Of a stretch of 64,000 bases of DNA, positions 11,604-22,990 are shown in pieces; position 1 is the stretch's first letter; every line of letters begins with the position of its first letter. The position numbers were made by a program, and so were the translations under genes. The stretch comes from Typhlomys cinereus. Taxonomy: Eukaryota > Chordata > Mammalia > Rodentia > Platacanthomyidae. The notes under the pieces are model-generated. The model did no database searches. It was not told where the DNA came from and saw nothing but the letters and a program-made list of their open reading frames with translations. The DNA is taken from the NCBI GenBank assembly GCA_023101885.1, contig JALPQD010000225.1, forward strand, positions 2,666,001 through 2,730,000. The letters run 5' to 3'.

Positions 11604-11744
11604 ATGTGATGGTTTAAATGTTCAATGTTCCTTATAGGTTACTGTATTTGAACAATTTTCCCCAACTGGTAGTGTGGTTTTGCAAGGTTATAGCAATTTT
11701 AAGAGATAGAGCCAGGCTAAAGGTACATCATTGGGTTAGATGAC
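11604..11744 (+). mobile_element. MaLR LTR 5' fragment
   Basis: Starts gtgatggtttaaatgttcaa and continues with cttataggttactgtatttg and ccccaactggtagtgtggtt, the first 140 bp of an ORR1/MT-type LTR. It stops where L1 sequence begins, consistent with truncation by the L1 insertion. Confidence 0.45.
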
Positions 11745-14700
11745 TTTCTAAGCACATTCAACATACTAAATCTGAATCAGAATAAATTGAATTATTTAAA
11801 CAGTCCTATAACAAAGGACAAAGTTAAAGAAGTAATTACAACCTCCTAGCAAAAAAACAAGGACCATATGGATTCAGTGCAGAATTCTACCAGACATTAA
11901 AAGAACAACTCATACCACTACTCCTTAATCTTTTCCACAAAATAGGAGGAAGGAACACTTCCAGACTCTTTCTATGAAGTCAATATTATACTGATCCTAA
12001 AACCAAATAAAGACATAATTAAAGAAGAAAACTGTAAGCCAATCTCAAATATTAAGACAGATGCAAAGATCCTCAACAAAATTTTATCCAACCAGATTCA
12101 AAAACATAACAAAAAGATCATTTGTTATGATGAGGCTGGATTTATTCCAGACATAACAATGTCAGTCCATATATGCAAATCAATAAATATAATTCATCAT
12201 ATAAACAAATGCAAGGAATAAAACATGATTCCATAGAATGCAAAAACTGATTTTTTCAAAATTCAACATCTCTTTATAATAATAGCCCTGGAGACAACAG
12301 GGATGGAAAGAACATATATCAACATAATAAAGACCATATACCAAATGTCTGTGGCAAGAATCATCCTAAATGGTGAAAAAGTTGAAGCATTCCCACTAAG
12401 AACTGGCACTAGACAAGGATGCTCATTCTCACAGTTCTATTTATAATTGTATATTAAGTCTTAATTAGAACTCTAAGAAATGAGAGACTATGACACAAAA
12501 GGGATACAAATCGGAAGAGAAGAAATCAAGATATTCTTTCTTGCAGATGATATGATTGTACACCTGAAAGACATATAAAGTTTCACTAGGAAACTCTTGA
12601 AACTAATAAATAAGTTCAATATAGCAGCAGTTTATAAAATTACTGTTCAAAAATCAGTGGCTTTCTTATGTACCTAGGATGAACAAAGTGAAAGAAAGAC
12701 CTAGATAAATAATTCCATGTACCATAGCTCAATAAAAGAGAAATACCCTGGAATCAATGTAAGCAAGGATATAAGAGACCTGTACAATGAAAACTTTAAA
12801 ACCCTACAGAAAGAAATTACAGAAGACACCAGAAAGTAAAAAGATCTACCATGTTCCTGGATTGGTAGAATTAACATTGTAAAAATGACCATCCTACCAA
12901 AAACAACATATAAATTCAATGCAATTCCAAGGCAATTATTTATAGAAATTGATAAAAAAAAAAACCTCGAAATTCATGTGGAAGTACAAAAAGTCCAAGA
13001 TAGACAAAACAATCCTAAGCAATAAAACCTACACTGAAGGTATCACTATACCAGACCTTACTCTATACTACCAATCTATACTAATAAGGACTATATAATA
13101 CTGGTTCTAAAATAGACACATAAATCATTGAATTAGAATTGAAGATCTGGATATGAGCCCATATAGTCAACTATTTTTTTTTACATAGGTGCTCAGAAAA
13201 ACCACTGGAAAATGGGTAGCATCTTCAACAAATCAAAGACCTCAACGTTAGACTAAGAACTCTGAAAACCTTAGATAAAAAGAATAGAGAACACACTTGA
13301 ACTGATTGCCCTCAGTAAACATTTTCTGAATAGAACCACAAATGCCCAGGAAAAAAAACAATATTCAACATGTGGGATATCATGAAATTAAAAAGCTTTT
13401 ATTCAGCAAAAGATATTATTAGTCTGGCAAAACAGCAACCCATTTAATAAGAGAAGATCTTCACTAACCACACACATATCCAGAGAACACAAAGAACTGA
13501 AGAAATTAAATACCAAGGAGATAAACAACACAATTGAAAAATGGGCCTTAGAACTTAAAAGAAACTTTTCTCATGACAAGATTTAAATGTCTAACAAATA
13601 TCTTTAAAAATGTTAAATTTTCCTAGCTCCTCCGTCACAATGGATAAAACCCAAAATACACACAAAAACAAATGGTAGTAAGAATATGGGAAAAAAGAAA
13701 TTTTCATACATTCTTAGTGGGAATGCAAATTTCTAAAACCCCATTATAGGAGGTTCTTAAAAAATATTAAAAATACTGTATGACCAGCTGTGTCACTCTT
13801 AGGAATATTCACAAAGAAAGTTTCACTTTATTATTGAGACACATGTTTATCCATGCTCATTTCAGGTGTATTTACCATAGCAAAGAAGTAGAATCAGCCT
13901 GTGTACCCAACAGTAGACAAATGGAAAATGAAACTACGGTACATATACACAATGGAATACTATTAAGCTGTCAAAAATCAATTATTGACATTTGCTGGTA
14001 AATTGATGGAGATGTAAGAAGTCATACTGAGCAAAGAATCCCAAACACAGAAAGCCAGACACCACATGTTCTCCCTTATAGGTGGATTTTAGCATTAAGC
14101 CCTCAAAATGATGTATTCAAAAGAAAACTTTTATAACACCCATAAACTACAAAGAAATATAAGAAAAGCTCTCAAAGCTCAACCAAGGTGCACCTTACTA
14201 CAATGAAAGACTAGTAAGGCAGAAAACCACAACTGACCAGTATACAGAATATCATTGACCCTAGAATGCTCAACCCTAATCAGGTCATCAAAATCTTATC
14301 CCACTCCAAAGTTCAGGGAACCTTGTAAAGAGGGGGTGGTAAGATTGTAAGAGCCTCAAAGTGGAGTGGTGTGCTTCTGTTCCAGCCATGACAGGATTGC
14401 TGTACCCAGGTGCTCACTGCAGTGAGAATTTCTACCACCCAATTTTGGCAATGGTTGGCATATCAACATTCCCCCAAGAACTAGCAAGAATCATAGAAGA
14501 AACAACTACACTGGGATAGTGTCTCTGCAGCAGCCACTGGACAAGGGAGGAGGAATAACATACCCACGATGACTTTGTCTACTGAAGAATAACCTATAAT
14601 TCAACTATTCCCTTCACCAACACGGCAACATGCAGGGGGATAGGAGTGTGGGAAGGACGTGGCTGATTGAAGATGGGAGGCAAGGGTAAGAGAAAAAAAG

Positions 14701-14820
14701 TTGGATGGGGGCGTGGGAGATGAGGGGAGTGGGAGGACAAGTTGTTAGGGCAATGACATAAACCCATTTTGCTTGTATATGAAAAATTCTCAATTAAAAA
14801 AACTCAAAAATTAGAGAAAA
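11745..14820 (+). mobile_element. 5'-truncated L1: ORF2 3' half plus 3'UTR
   Basis: The reverse-transcriptase region is recognisable: gaccatatggattcagtgca encodes the conserved [15 protein letters not shown] block near 11862, and the catalytic region near 12535-12560 reads FFLADDMIV, so the usual FADD is LADD. The finger/thumb and C-terminal blocks follow to about 14100 (RHMFIHAHFRCIYHSKE and MENETTVHIHNGILL at 13830-13965). A 3'UTR with purine runs then ends in caattaaaaaaactcaaaaa near 14810. Frames are broken by many stops and frameshifts, so it is dead. It starts abruptly in ORF2, as 5'-truncated L1 insertions do. Confidence 0.85.
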
Positions 14821-14931
14821 ATTGAGGATTTATAACAATTAAACAAACTAGACTTAAAAAAAGTCTAAATTTCTATATTGACCATTTCCCAGTTGTACTA
14901 TGAGGCCAAGCACTAATCTGTAATCCCAAAT

Positions 14932-15172
14932 TTTCCTTCTTTCCTTCCTTCCTTCCTTCCTTCCTCTCTCCCTCCCTCCCTCCCTTCCTTCCTCCTTCCC
15001 TTCCTTCCTTTCTCCTTCCTTCCTCCTTCCCTTCCTTCCTTCCTTCCTTCCTCCTTCCTTCCTCCTTCTTTCCTCCTTCCCTTCGTCCTCCCTCCCTCCC
15101 TCCTTCCTTCTTTCCTTCCTTCCTTCCTCCTTCCTTCCTTCCTTCCTTCTTTACTTCTTTCCTTCCTTCCAT
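14932..15172. repeat. (CCTT)n / GGAA microsatellite, about 240 bp
   Basis: Almost pure pyrimidine on +, mainly CCTT units with CTCC interruptions. The Lys-Glu-Gly-Arg open frame on - is a translation of the repeat. It lies directly after the L1 3' end and a few tens of bases of unique DNA. Confidence 0.95.
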
Positions 15173-15423
15173 AGTTGTTCTATTTTTCCCAACAAAATCA
15201 AAGTGTTAACTTCAACAAGAAAAGAGAGAGGAGGAGAAAATCAAAAGGGGGAGGGCCAAGATAGTATGCCTAAGGTTATACTACCAAATTTGAAAACTCA
15301 CATGTACTGACATGCACACATCCCTTAGAAATGATATATCAATACAGATGACCAGAAAAAACTCACAGATAATTTTATTTTCACTAAAGAAATTGAGCAT
15401 TGTATCAAAACCACCCATCTAAA
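15173..15423. other. Unassigned spacer
   Basis: Unique-looking sequence between two microsatellites. Nothing recognised. Confidence 0.3.
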
Positions 15424-15485
15424 TCTCTTTCTCTCTCTCTCTGTCTCTCTCTCTGTCTCTCTCTCTGTCTCTCTCTCTCTCTGTC

Positions 15486-15578
<93 letters not shown>

Positions 15579-15592
15579 TACACACACACACC
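15424..15592. repeat. (CT)n(GT-interrupted) then (CA)n compound microsatellite
   Basis: About 118 bp of CT repeats with regularly spaced CTGT interruptions turn into about 50 bp of CA repeats at 15542. The long open frames on both strands (Leu-Ser and Arg-Glu rich) are artefacts of the repeat. Confidence 0.95.
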
Positions 15593-16009
15593 AAAACTTT
15601 CAGGTCCAAATTTTATGCACTTTCAGTTTCATTAAGAAGTTCAGCAAAATAGTCAAGGAACAAATTACATTAATCTACATAAATGGAGAAAGCATTAAGA
15701 AAGTTCTGGGGCATTGTAAGTTTAGTACCAAAACTGACAGATATCAATAAGAAAAGTCAAGTAAATACAAACACTTTTCATAAACATAGACACAACAATT
15801 TTAACAAAACAGTTACTGAATCCAATCAGGTATTAAAAATCATCATATATCATAAACAGAAAGGCCTCGGGGTTATACAAAGTTGATTTGACAATCTAAA
15901 GTCAATCACTACACAATGCTAATAAAATAAAGGAAAAACATGCAATCATCTTAGTATCTATTATTAAAAAGAAAGCATTTCAGAATATTATGAGTATGCA
16001 AAAGAACTG
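15593..16009. other. Unassigned DNA
   Basis: A-rich. No gene or repeat assigned. Confidence 0.3.
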
Positions 16010-16365
16010 AACTGTGTGAATGCTGCTCCTGGACATCCTCAACCACCCTTCAGAATCTTATGTTAGGAAATATTTAATGATATCAGAACATGATCAAGGT
16101 GAAAAAGATAGAGAATGCCCAAGACTTCTTGTTGAGGGGAGAAAATTACAAAGTAGAATAGATACTATGACTGGCAGAGTAATCCTCAAGCCCTGTGACA
16201 GATGACCGCATGCTACTCCTACAACCTGTGATGTATTGGGTTACATAGCATAAGGGCTTTAACGATGTGATTAGAGACAGAGGGAGAAATTGTGTTCTAC
16301 TCAGCTGAGCCCTATGCTGCCAGGTGAGTCCTTGAGAATGAAGAACCCTTCTTAGTGGTGAGCAA
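16010..16365 (+). mobile_element. MLT1-like LTR, ancient
   Basis: Begins tgaatgctgctcctggacat and later reads gtgatgtattgggttacata, gcataagggctttaacgatg and tgattagagacaga, matching the common MLT1 phrase around 'ttacatggcaaaagggactttgcagatgtgatta'-type text (only key words given). Strong divergence fits a pre-rodent insertion. Edges are approximate. Confidence 0.4.
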
Positions 16366-16769
16366 AAGGATGTGTGCATAGGAATGTAAGATATGTAATT
16401 TTGCTTGTTTTGGGGATGCAGAAGCATCAAAAAAGCCAATGAATGCAGGAAATACCCGGAAACTATAAAAGACAAAAAAAGAAAGAAAGAAAGAAATCTG
16501 TCATTGATACCTGCAACAGGAACAGCATTAACTGAGACCTTGTTCAGCTCTAGAGGCAGAACTGTGAAATAACACAGCTGTGTTCAGCTTCCATGTTCAT
16601 GGTGATTTTCTTGCTTAGCAAGAGGAAACGAATAAATTTTTAATATTACTTGTTAGATACTTTTAAGTTTCCTAGATTTTACAAGTAAAATGCTTTAACT
16701 TTATTGCACGAAAGCACCCAATTTTCAAATGCTCTGTATTTAGGCTATTGTAATTGTGAAATATTCTGT
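16366..16769. other. Unassigned DNA with short GAAA run
   Basis: Includes (GAAA)n at 16478-16496; otherwise nothing recognised. Confidence 0.35.
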
Positions 16770-17482
16770 TTTTAGATTTTATTGAGAATTTTGCATATGC
16801 AAGTGAAATGTGTTCATGTCCTTGCTCCAATCCCTCCAAACCCTTCTTCTCTCACCCTCTTCACCTACCCATCTCTTTTTCCACCCTTCCCTTTTCTCTT
16901 TGATCTAGCTATGTCCGTCCCTTCTACCTTCCTGTCCCTTTGTGTGTGTGGATCGCAAAACTCCCTGTGAGGTGCTTGTGTTGGTAAGGGAATCAGATCT
17001 CTGTTGTAGTACATGTAATTCGTCAGTGGGCAAAGCTATAAGTGGGGAGATTCCTCTTCCCTTGTCCAGTACCTGACCCAGAGACACTCTTCAAGTACAA
17101 TTATTTCTCCTGAAATCCTTCCTAGACTTTGGGGGAATGTTGATATGTTAGCTATGATACGGTGGTAGAAGTTCTCATTGCAGTGACCTCCTGGGTATAG
17201 CAGTCTTGTTGGGACTGGAATGTGTTGGTCAAAAGCACATCACTCTATCTTTAGTCTCTTATAATCTTATCTGACTGTCCCCTCCTCTGCTAGGTTCCCT
17301 GAGCCTTGGATTGGGGAAAGATTTTGATGACCTGATTAGAGCTGAGCATGCCAGGGTTTCTGATGTTCAGTTATGGTTTTCTGCCTCACTAATCTTCCTT
17401 TGTAATAGGGTGTATCTAGAGTGAGCTTTTCTTTTGAGAGCTTTTTCTGTATTCCTTTATAGTTTGTGGGTATTATGTGAAA
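16770..17482 (-). mobile_element. L1 3' end (3'UTR) in antisense
   Basis: Starts tttagattttattgagaatt, the complement of the A-rich L1 end at 14.8 kb. It then runs through ttccctgagccttggattgg, cagttatggttttctgcct and tttatagtttgtgggtatta. These blocks pair with the 3'UTR of the + L1 at about 14100-14800. ORF2 is absent apart from the last bases, so it is strongly 5'-truncated. Confidence 0.7.
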
Positions 17483-17762
17483 TATTATACTTAAGTAAAT
17501 TTACCACTTTCTAATTGCTTGCTTCTCTCACTAAGGTCTCCTAAAATACCCTGAATTAAGCAAGCATGTATTTTATATGTATGTCATTTGCAAGGACCTT
17601 GGTCAAATTGGACTGACTTGGTGAGTGGAGGATTTTGATATTTTCTTCTTACTAGAAATATATGATACGTTCATCTTAGTTTCCCTGGTCTCCTCATAGA
17701 TCTTTCTCAAACAAGTACATTTTCCATGCAGGCTATTGTGCTAAAAAATGAATGGTCATTCT
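17483..17762. other. Unassigned DNA
   Basis: No feature recognised. Confidence 0.3.
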
Positions 17763-17993
17763 CAAAAGGCAGTAATTAATTTTTATTTATTTATTATTTA
17801 TTCAATTGTGTGTGTGTGTATGTGTGCACGTGTGTGTATGTAGGTGTGGGTGTGTAGAACCACGGAGAAATTCGGGAGCCACCAAGGACCGCCTCCACCT
17901 CCTCCTTGTTTACTCTGCCCCGGGATTCACAGGCTGTGCCCTACCAGGACCAGAAACGCAGGCCGCCCCCGCTTCAGCAAAAGGCAGTAATTA
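17763..17993 (-). mobile_element. tRNA-headed GC-rich SINE, copy 2, 5'-truncated
   Basis: Element body 17779-17977 on - strand. It has the AT tail, CA-type stretch and GC-rich body, but the tRNA-like head is missing, so the copy stops inside the body. Perfect 16-bp target duplications CAAAAGGCAGTAATTA lie at 17763-17778 and 17978-17993. The truncation and duplication are the signature of L1-driven target-primed reverse transcription. It carries the gtaaacaagg sub-block. Confidence 0.9.
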
Positions 17994-19184
17994 AAAGAAG
18001 ATAATCCATGTTGCACATGGCCCCCTCAGGGCACATCCTCAGGCTATAATTCCAGTGTGACAAATCTGCAAGATTATGAATCCCAGGCACCTGAGAGGGG
18101 CTTGGAAGACAGAGGAGGGCTCCTTTGACCTGTTCTGTCTGCCATATCACCTCCCAAAATGTGTACAAGAAACAGAACAAAGAAAGACACAAACACACAA
18201 AACAGATCTGCTTGAGGAGAAAGTAATCTGAGAGGCGCAGGGGAGAGGAAAAGATAGCCTCATTTGTGTGTTCAACATCTGCAGACACAACAAGCCGAAG
18301 ATTCAAAATAGAAAAAAGTTCACCCAGCTGAACATACAGTGACATCCCCCCCTTGCTATAATTGCCTAGTTTACCTAGCATTTACATTGTACTAAACATG
18401 TTAAATCATTCAGATATAAATTACAGCATATGGGAAGATGTGCAGATTATATACAAATACTATTCTATTTTAAAATATGAAATTTAAGCATCCATGGATT
18501 TTGGGATTCCCAACAAAGCCTGAGAACTAATTCTAATATTGTTGGATGCCTACTAAGTAGGAATTGGTCACAGTGTGAATATTCTCTACCCAGGCTAATC
18601 ATTTTTATGCTTTCTATTCTGATGACAATAGAATCAGTGAGAACTAAAAGTAGTACATATCCAAATCAAAGCATAAACAATGCAATATTATTCACTAAAT
18701 TTCTGTTACAGAGGTTTCTGGTAACCCTCCATCTTTACCTCCCAATACTTTATCAGGTCTCTAAAAGGTAGAAACCTTCAGACCACCACCATGTGGCTCT
18801 ATGTCGCTCTGTGTGTGCTCTTACATCGAGGTCACTCAGACCTTGGTCATCATGGTAGCCAGCTTTCAAAGTATGGCTCCAACCAAGTCCAGTAGCTTCA
18901 GCATTGCCTGACACTTGTCAAAATGCAAATTCTTGGATCTTAAGAATTGAAATTTAGATATACTAAATGTGGAGAGAGCAGGGGAGCCCCCAAATCAGGG
19001 CTTTCCACAATCTATCAGAGGTCTGAGGCACCCTGAGATTAAAGAATACATGCATACTTTAACCCAGTGGGAAAACAGTATTTTATAAAGTATACTTGAG
19101 TCTTTATCCCTTCGATCCCTTAACCTGTCTACCATTGGAAGTGCCAGTTTAGTTCTGCTCTCCTTAGCACAGGGGCTACTCTGA
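17994..19184. other. Unassigned DNA
   Basis: No convincing gene or repeat. The 135-aa frame at 17974-18381 on - overlaps the SINE end and has no known domain. Confidence 0.35.
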
Positions 19185-19505
19185 GACCAAGACTGTGACA
19201 ACAAATTGCCATTTTCTGGGTGGCTTAAAAACAAGCATTATTTCTCAAATTTGTGAGAACAGAAGTCCAAGATTAGCTGTCCTTAAGCTGGTGAGATAGG
19301 TGCTGGTAAGTAGTTCCTTTCGTACTATTGAGCATCAATTTGTAGGCTCAAAAACTTTCTAGGTCTTTTTTATAAGGCCACTAATCTGTTTCTGGAGGGA
19401 CCTAATGATGTCTCTCCAAAGACCCCACCTAATATTGTCACATTAGACATTTAGGATTTCAACCTATGAATGGTGACAGCACAAACATTCAATTCATAAC
19501 ACTGC
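19185..19505 (-). mobile_element. MLT1-like LTR, ancient
   Basis: Antisense MLT1 phrases are visible: ataaggccactaatctgttt, gacctaatgatgtctctcca, aagaccccacctaatattgt, atttcaacctatgaatggtg and aaacattcaattcataacac at the end. Divergence is high, consistent with an old MaLR solo LTR. Confidence 0.55.
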
Positions 19506-20389
19506 ACACATTATTAATTAAGGAAGTATGGGTCAAGTAACAGGGAAGACAGGTGAAAGAGACTGATGAAGGCAAAGGGCCAACCTTACAGGGTCAACCT
19601 CACCCTCCTGAAGTTCAGGAGCACAAATCTGTCTTCATGGATTCATGGATTTAAGGTGAAGAAACAGGCTTTTGCCTACCGACACCATCAGTCTGTAGTG
19701 ATGGCCGCCATTCAGCATGCAACAGTATTAAAACACTAAATAACATTTAAGAGTCACTGAATATCTAAATTTAAATTATTATATTCATAAGAATAACTTG
19801 AATACTTAATCGAGATACTTAAAAGGAAACAGAAAACATTAAATGTACAGATTCTATTTAAAATATTTAATTGAGTTTAATTAATAAAGTTTGTAAATAG
19901 GACCAGGCAGTAATTACAGCAAAATAATGTACTTACTGTACTATTTTTTCTTCATACTCAGGGAAATTTTAGTCCCCAGTTTAGTCCCCCCTAATAAGTT
20001 GGTTTTATAATTGAATTTTGCCTTTGGGAATGTGTAATTTGGGGCAAGATATTTAAGTATAGGATAGGAAGCAAGGTGCTCCTAAATGTCCCAAAGAAAA
20101 CAGCTGAGATCTTCAAATCTCCCTAGGAGGAGACATGGTCAAGAAAGCCTTCTGAACTTTATTGACTGAGACTACACTGAGAAAGGGACCTTTGTTATGA
20201 TGAAGTGCCCAAAAATGAGGGCTTATTTGTTATTGTAGCATAACAAAAGATATCCTGACTAAAGTAATAAACAGAGCCCTTCAGTGGATTTTTGAATCAA
20301 CTACATTTAACAATTACCACCTGAACTCAAAATGCAAATGAATGGCTAAACATTTAAATCTGTAACCTTAATAAAATTTAACACTATCT
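19506..20389. other. Unassigned DNA
   Basis: AT-rich, with no supported feature. Confidence 0.3.
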
Positions 20390-20700
20390 TTTCACCTCTA
20401 ATTTTACCATGAAAATTTTCAATCCCACAGAAAAGCTGGAAAATACTACACTGACTTTGGTAGGCCCATCACCTAGAATCTGATCTAGATAAATCTAAGA
20501 TTTATCATTCTTATCAAATGCTGCCCTTATCTCTGTTTAGGAACAGTCCATCTTGTCTGATATATTTCACAATAAGTCATAAATATCAGTGTGTTTCATC
20601 AAAATACTCACATATACATCTTTAATTGCCCTTCAATATTTAACACATTTTTCCTTTTTTTGGTAAAATTTCTATGTAAGGGTATTTACATATTTTTACT
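20390..20700 (+). repeat. Ancient mammalian repeat (L1M 3'-end-like)
   Basis: The string attttaccatgaaaattttc, followed by aaaagctggaaaatactaca and cccatcacctagaatctgat, resembles the 3'UTR of old L1M elements. Similar text occurs at 31.36 and 58.58 kb. Confidence 0.35.
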
Positions 20701-20751
20701 AACAGAAGCATCCTGTGTAATCCCAAATTCTACTAAGATTTAGCAACATCT

Positions 20752-21062
20752 AAAAAGTGTCCTCAAGGGCTGGAGAGGTGGCTCAGGGGTTAAGCCTCTG
20801 CCTTGCAGGCAGAAGGTCCTGAGTTCGGATCCCAGATCCCACGTATAGACGCCAGGCGGAAGCGGGGGCGCCTGCGCTTCTGGTCCTGGTAGGGCGGAGC
20901 CTGTGAATCCCGGGGCGGAGGAAGTGGAGGCGTCCATGGTGGTTCCCGAATTCGTCCGTGGTTCTACACACACACAGACACACATGTGCGCGCACACTAC
21001 ATACGCACACACGCACAATTGAATAAATAAATAAAAATTTAAAAAAAAAAGTGTCCCTCAAG
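20752..21062 (+). mobile_element. tRNA-headed GC-rich SINE, copy 3, full length
   Basis: Best preserved copy; element 20768-21045. Head ggctggagaggtggctcagg and B-box-like gtcctgagttcggatcccag, then gacgccaggcggaagcgggg, ggtagggcggagcctgtgaa, a CA-rich tail and AATAAATAAATAAAA. Target duplications are AAAAAGTGTCCTCAAG at 20752-20767 and the same with one extra C at 21046-21062. It lacks the gtaaacaagg sub-block found in copies 1, 2, 4 and 5. Confidence 0.92.
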
Positions 21063-21139
21063 CTTCTTTTCCCAGCACTTTCTCTCCACCTTGACAAGTG
21101 GCCATTGTTCTGAACTCTTCCTCCTCTTCCACCATAGTG

Positions 21140-21395
21140 GTTTAATTTGTCTTTCTTGAGTTTTATAAATCAAATCATATAGTCATTTATTCACATCATA
21201 TAATCATTTATTCAAGATTTCTTTCACTCAGCAAAATGGTTTTTGGAATTCACTCATGCTATGGCATGTATTGATGTTGGTTCAATTCATTGTTGAAAAG
21301 TATCCTACTACATAGATGTACCATTCATTTTATTTTTGATATAGTTTCACATGGTTTGCTCTAAATTGCTACAAATAAAGCTGTTAGCAGTGGTT
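21140..21395 (-). mobile_element. Old L1M-type L1 fragment
   Basis: Antisense of the ancient L1 ORF2 C-terminal region: ctttcactcagcaaaatggt, attcactcatgctatggcat and ctacaaataaagctgttagc occur in the expected order. Frames are destroyed. Confidence 0.55.
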
Positions 21396-22149
21396 GCTGC
21401 CTGGATTGGGGATTTCCAGGTTCTTTTCAACTTACTTAAATAACTGAAGAAGTACACACAGGCTGCAAAGAAGCAAAATGATAATGCATATTGGCCATTC
21501 TGCAATAAGCAGCCTACTCCTTGAGTGAAAGTATTTAAGGACATAATTTTTTTATGGCTTCCTTTCCAGATCTAGGAGAAGTTGCTTTACCGTGCATGCA
21601 CTGCAGTACTGTTTCAGACTCTCTCAACTTCTCTGCCTCCCCTTCCTGGATATATTCTGGGGCATGTTTGAATGGAAATAAAGTCTTGACATATTGCCGT
21701 CAAAAAGAGCATTCATGTCATTATTTAGAAGGGGGCATGCAATTTGATGCAGGTGAGGGTCTCAGGTTGCCAAGTGCATGGATAGGAGAGGGATATGTAC
21801 ATAGCCTAAGTCAAATGAAGTCTAAAGTCTTCCCAAACTGTGGTTTTTTTCTGTTCATTTTCTCAACAATGCTTCTGATCGGCACATTTTAGATATCATA
21901 AAGTGAAATTCAACAATAGTTGTCTTATGGAAAACTACCCTAGGAAGCTTTCATGCTCTCTGAATCATAAAGTGATCTAATATATTTTATTTTGTAAGCT
22001 TTGGAACATTTAAGCACATGATCCATCTCTAATTAACCGCGTTTATGTGACAGTAAGTAGTGGTGAAACGAGTTATTTTTTTTTTATACAGTTCTCCTGG
22101 GTATTGTCATTTCTTTTTCTTATCAGGTTACTTTAGTACTCCTGGAAAA
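21396..22149. other. Unassigned DNA
   Basis: An open frame of 112 codons at 21554-21892 on + has no recognised domain. Nothing else seen. Confidence 0.3.
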
Positions 22150-22348
22150 GATCAAATGACACAAAAACACCAGGTGGAAATGATGGCAGTGTGTGCTTCT
22201 GGCCCTGGAAGATAGTCTGGACAATCCCAGTACCAAGGGAAAAGGAGGTAAAAGCAGTCCACATAATTCCCAAAGTCATCCCTGGGCTTCCACAGGCACA
22301 CACAGTGTCCTCTGACATAGGCACACACACACACACACATGTATACAT

Positions 22349-22387
<39 letters not shown>

Positions 22388-22430
22388 TGAACACACGCAT
22401 GCATGCAAAATAAAAATATAAATCAATAAA
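22150..22430 (+). mobile_element. tRNA-derived SINE (ID/B-type) with CA array
   Basis: Same family as the 7.86 kb copy: aaaaggaggtaaaagcagtc, aattcccaaagtcatccctg, ggcttccacaggcacacaca, then CA arrays at 22320-22385 and an A-rich end. The head is decayed. Cys-Val frames on - are the CA array. Confidence 0.5.
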
Positions 22431-22887
22431 AATAAAAAATTCAAACAAAAGTGTTTTAAACATGAAACATGCCCTCAAGTATACCATAAAATACAACAGA
22501 GGGAAGTGGAAAAGGAGGAGACAAATTTGTGAGATGCAGCAGCTACTTTCCTGGAGACCTTGCAGAGGAGGCCTGGAATACTAGAGAAGAAATGACTTTA
22601 AGCTTGGGGTAAGCATCATGGTGCTAGAGCTCATTTCCTGAGCACAGTGGAGAAGCCAGGACTAAGAGCTATCTTGTTGTTTAGCCTTCCTTTTCCATGG
22701 GTGCAGGACCTTAGAACAACTAAAAGCCACAAAGTGAAAATTACTAAATAATGTAGAAAATACTTTGAATTAGAATATCTCTGTGTTATAGCCTCTGTGA
22801 TTTTTGATGATTAGCAATAATTGGAAAAGTTATAAAGTATAAAATAGGCAGCAGATTGTGTAAAAATTTTATGAAACCACTAACTAG
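22431..22887. other. Unassigned DNA
   Basis: No feature recognised. Confidence 0.3.
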
Positions 22888-22990
22888 AGGCACCCTAGTA
22901 GTACATACCTGTAATCTCTAGATTACGAAGGCAGAGACTAGAGGATTGTTGCAAGTTCTAGGCTAGCCTGGTCTATATAGTACCTGAAAA
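22888..22990 (+). mobile_element. B1-like SINE (7SL-derived), old
   Basis: Resembles B1: agtagtacatacctgtaatc, gaaggcagagactagaggat and gttctaggctagcctggtct in order. The internal B box is damaged and the start is worn. Confidence 0.6.

Noticed and set aside
14873..15750. Lys-Glu-Gly-Arg and Ser-Leu or Cys-Val frames on both strands
   Set aside because: Direct translations of the CCTT, CT and CA microsatellites.
19000..19110. Frame ending in a CMYSLISG-like string resembling the L1 ORF2 end
   Set aside because: The match is only a few residues and the surrounding sequence does not align to L1; probably coincidence.
20768..20840. A true tRNA gene in the SINE heads
   Set aside because: A and B boxes resemble a tRNA, but the cloverleaf is not complete and the sequence continues into a SINE body with target duplications.
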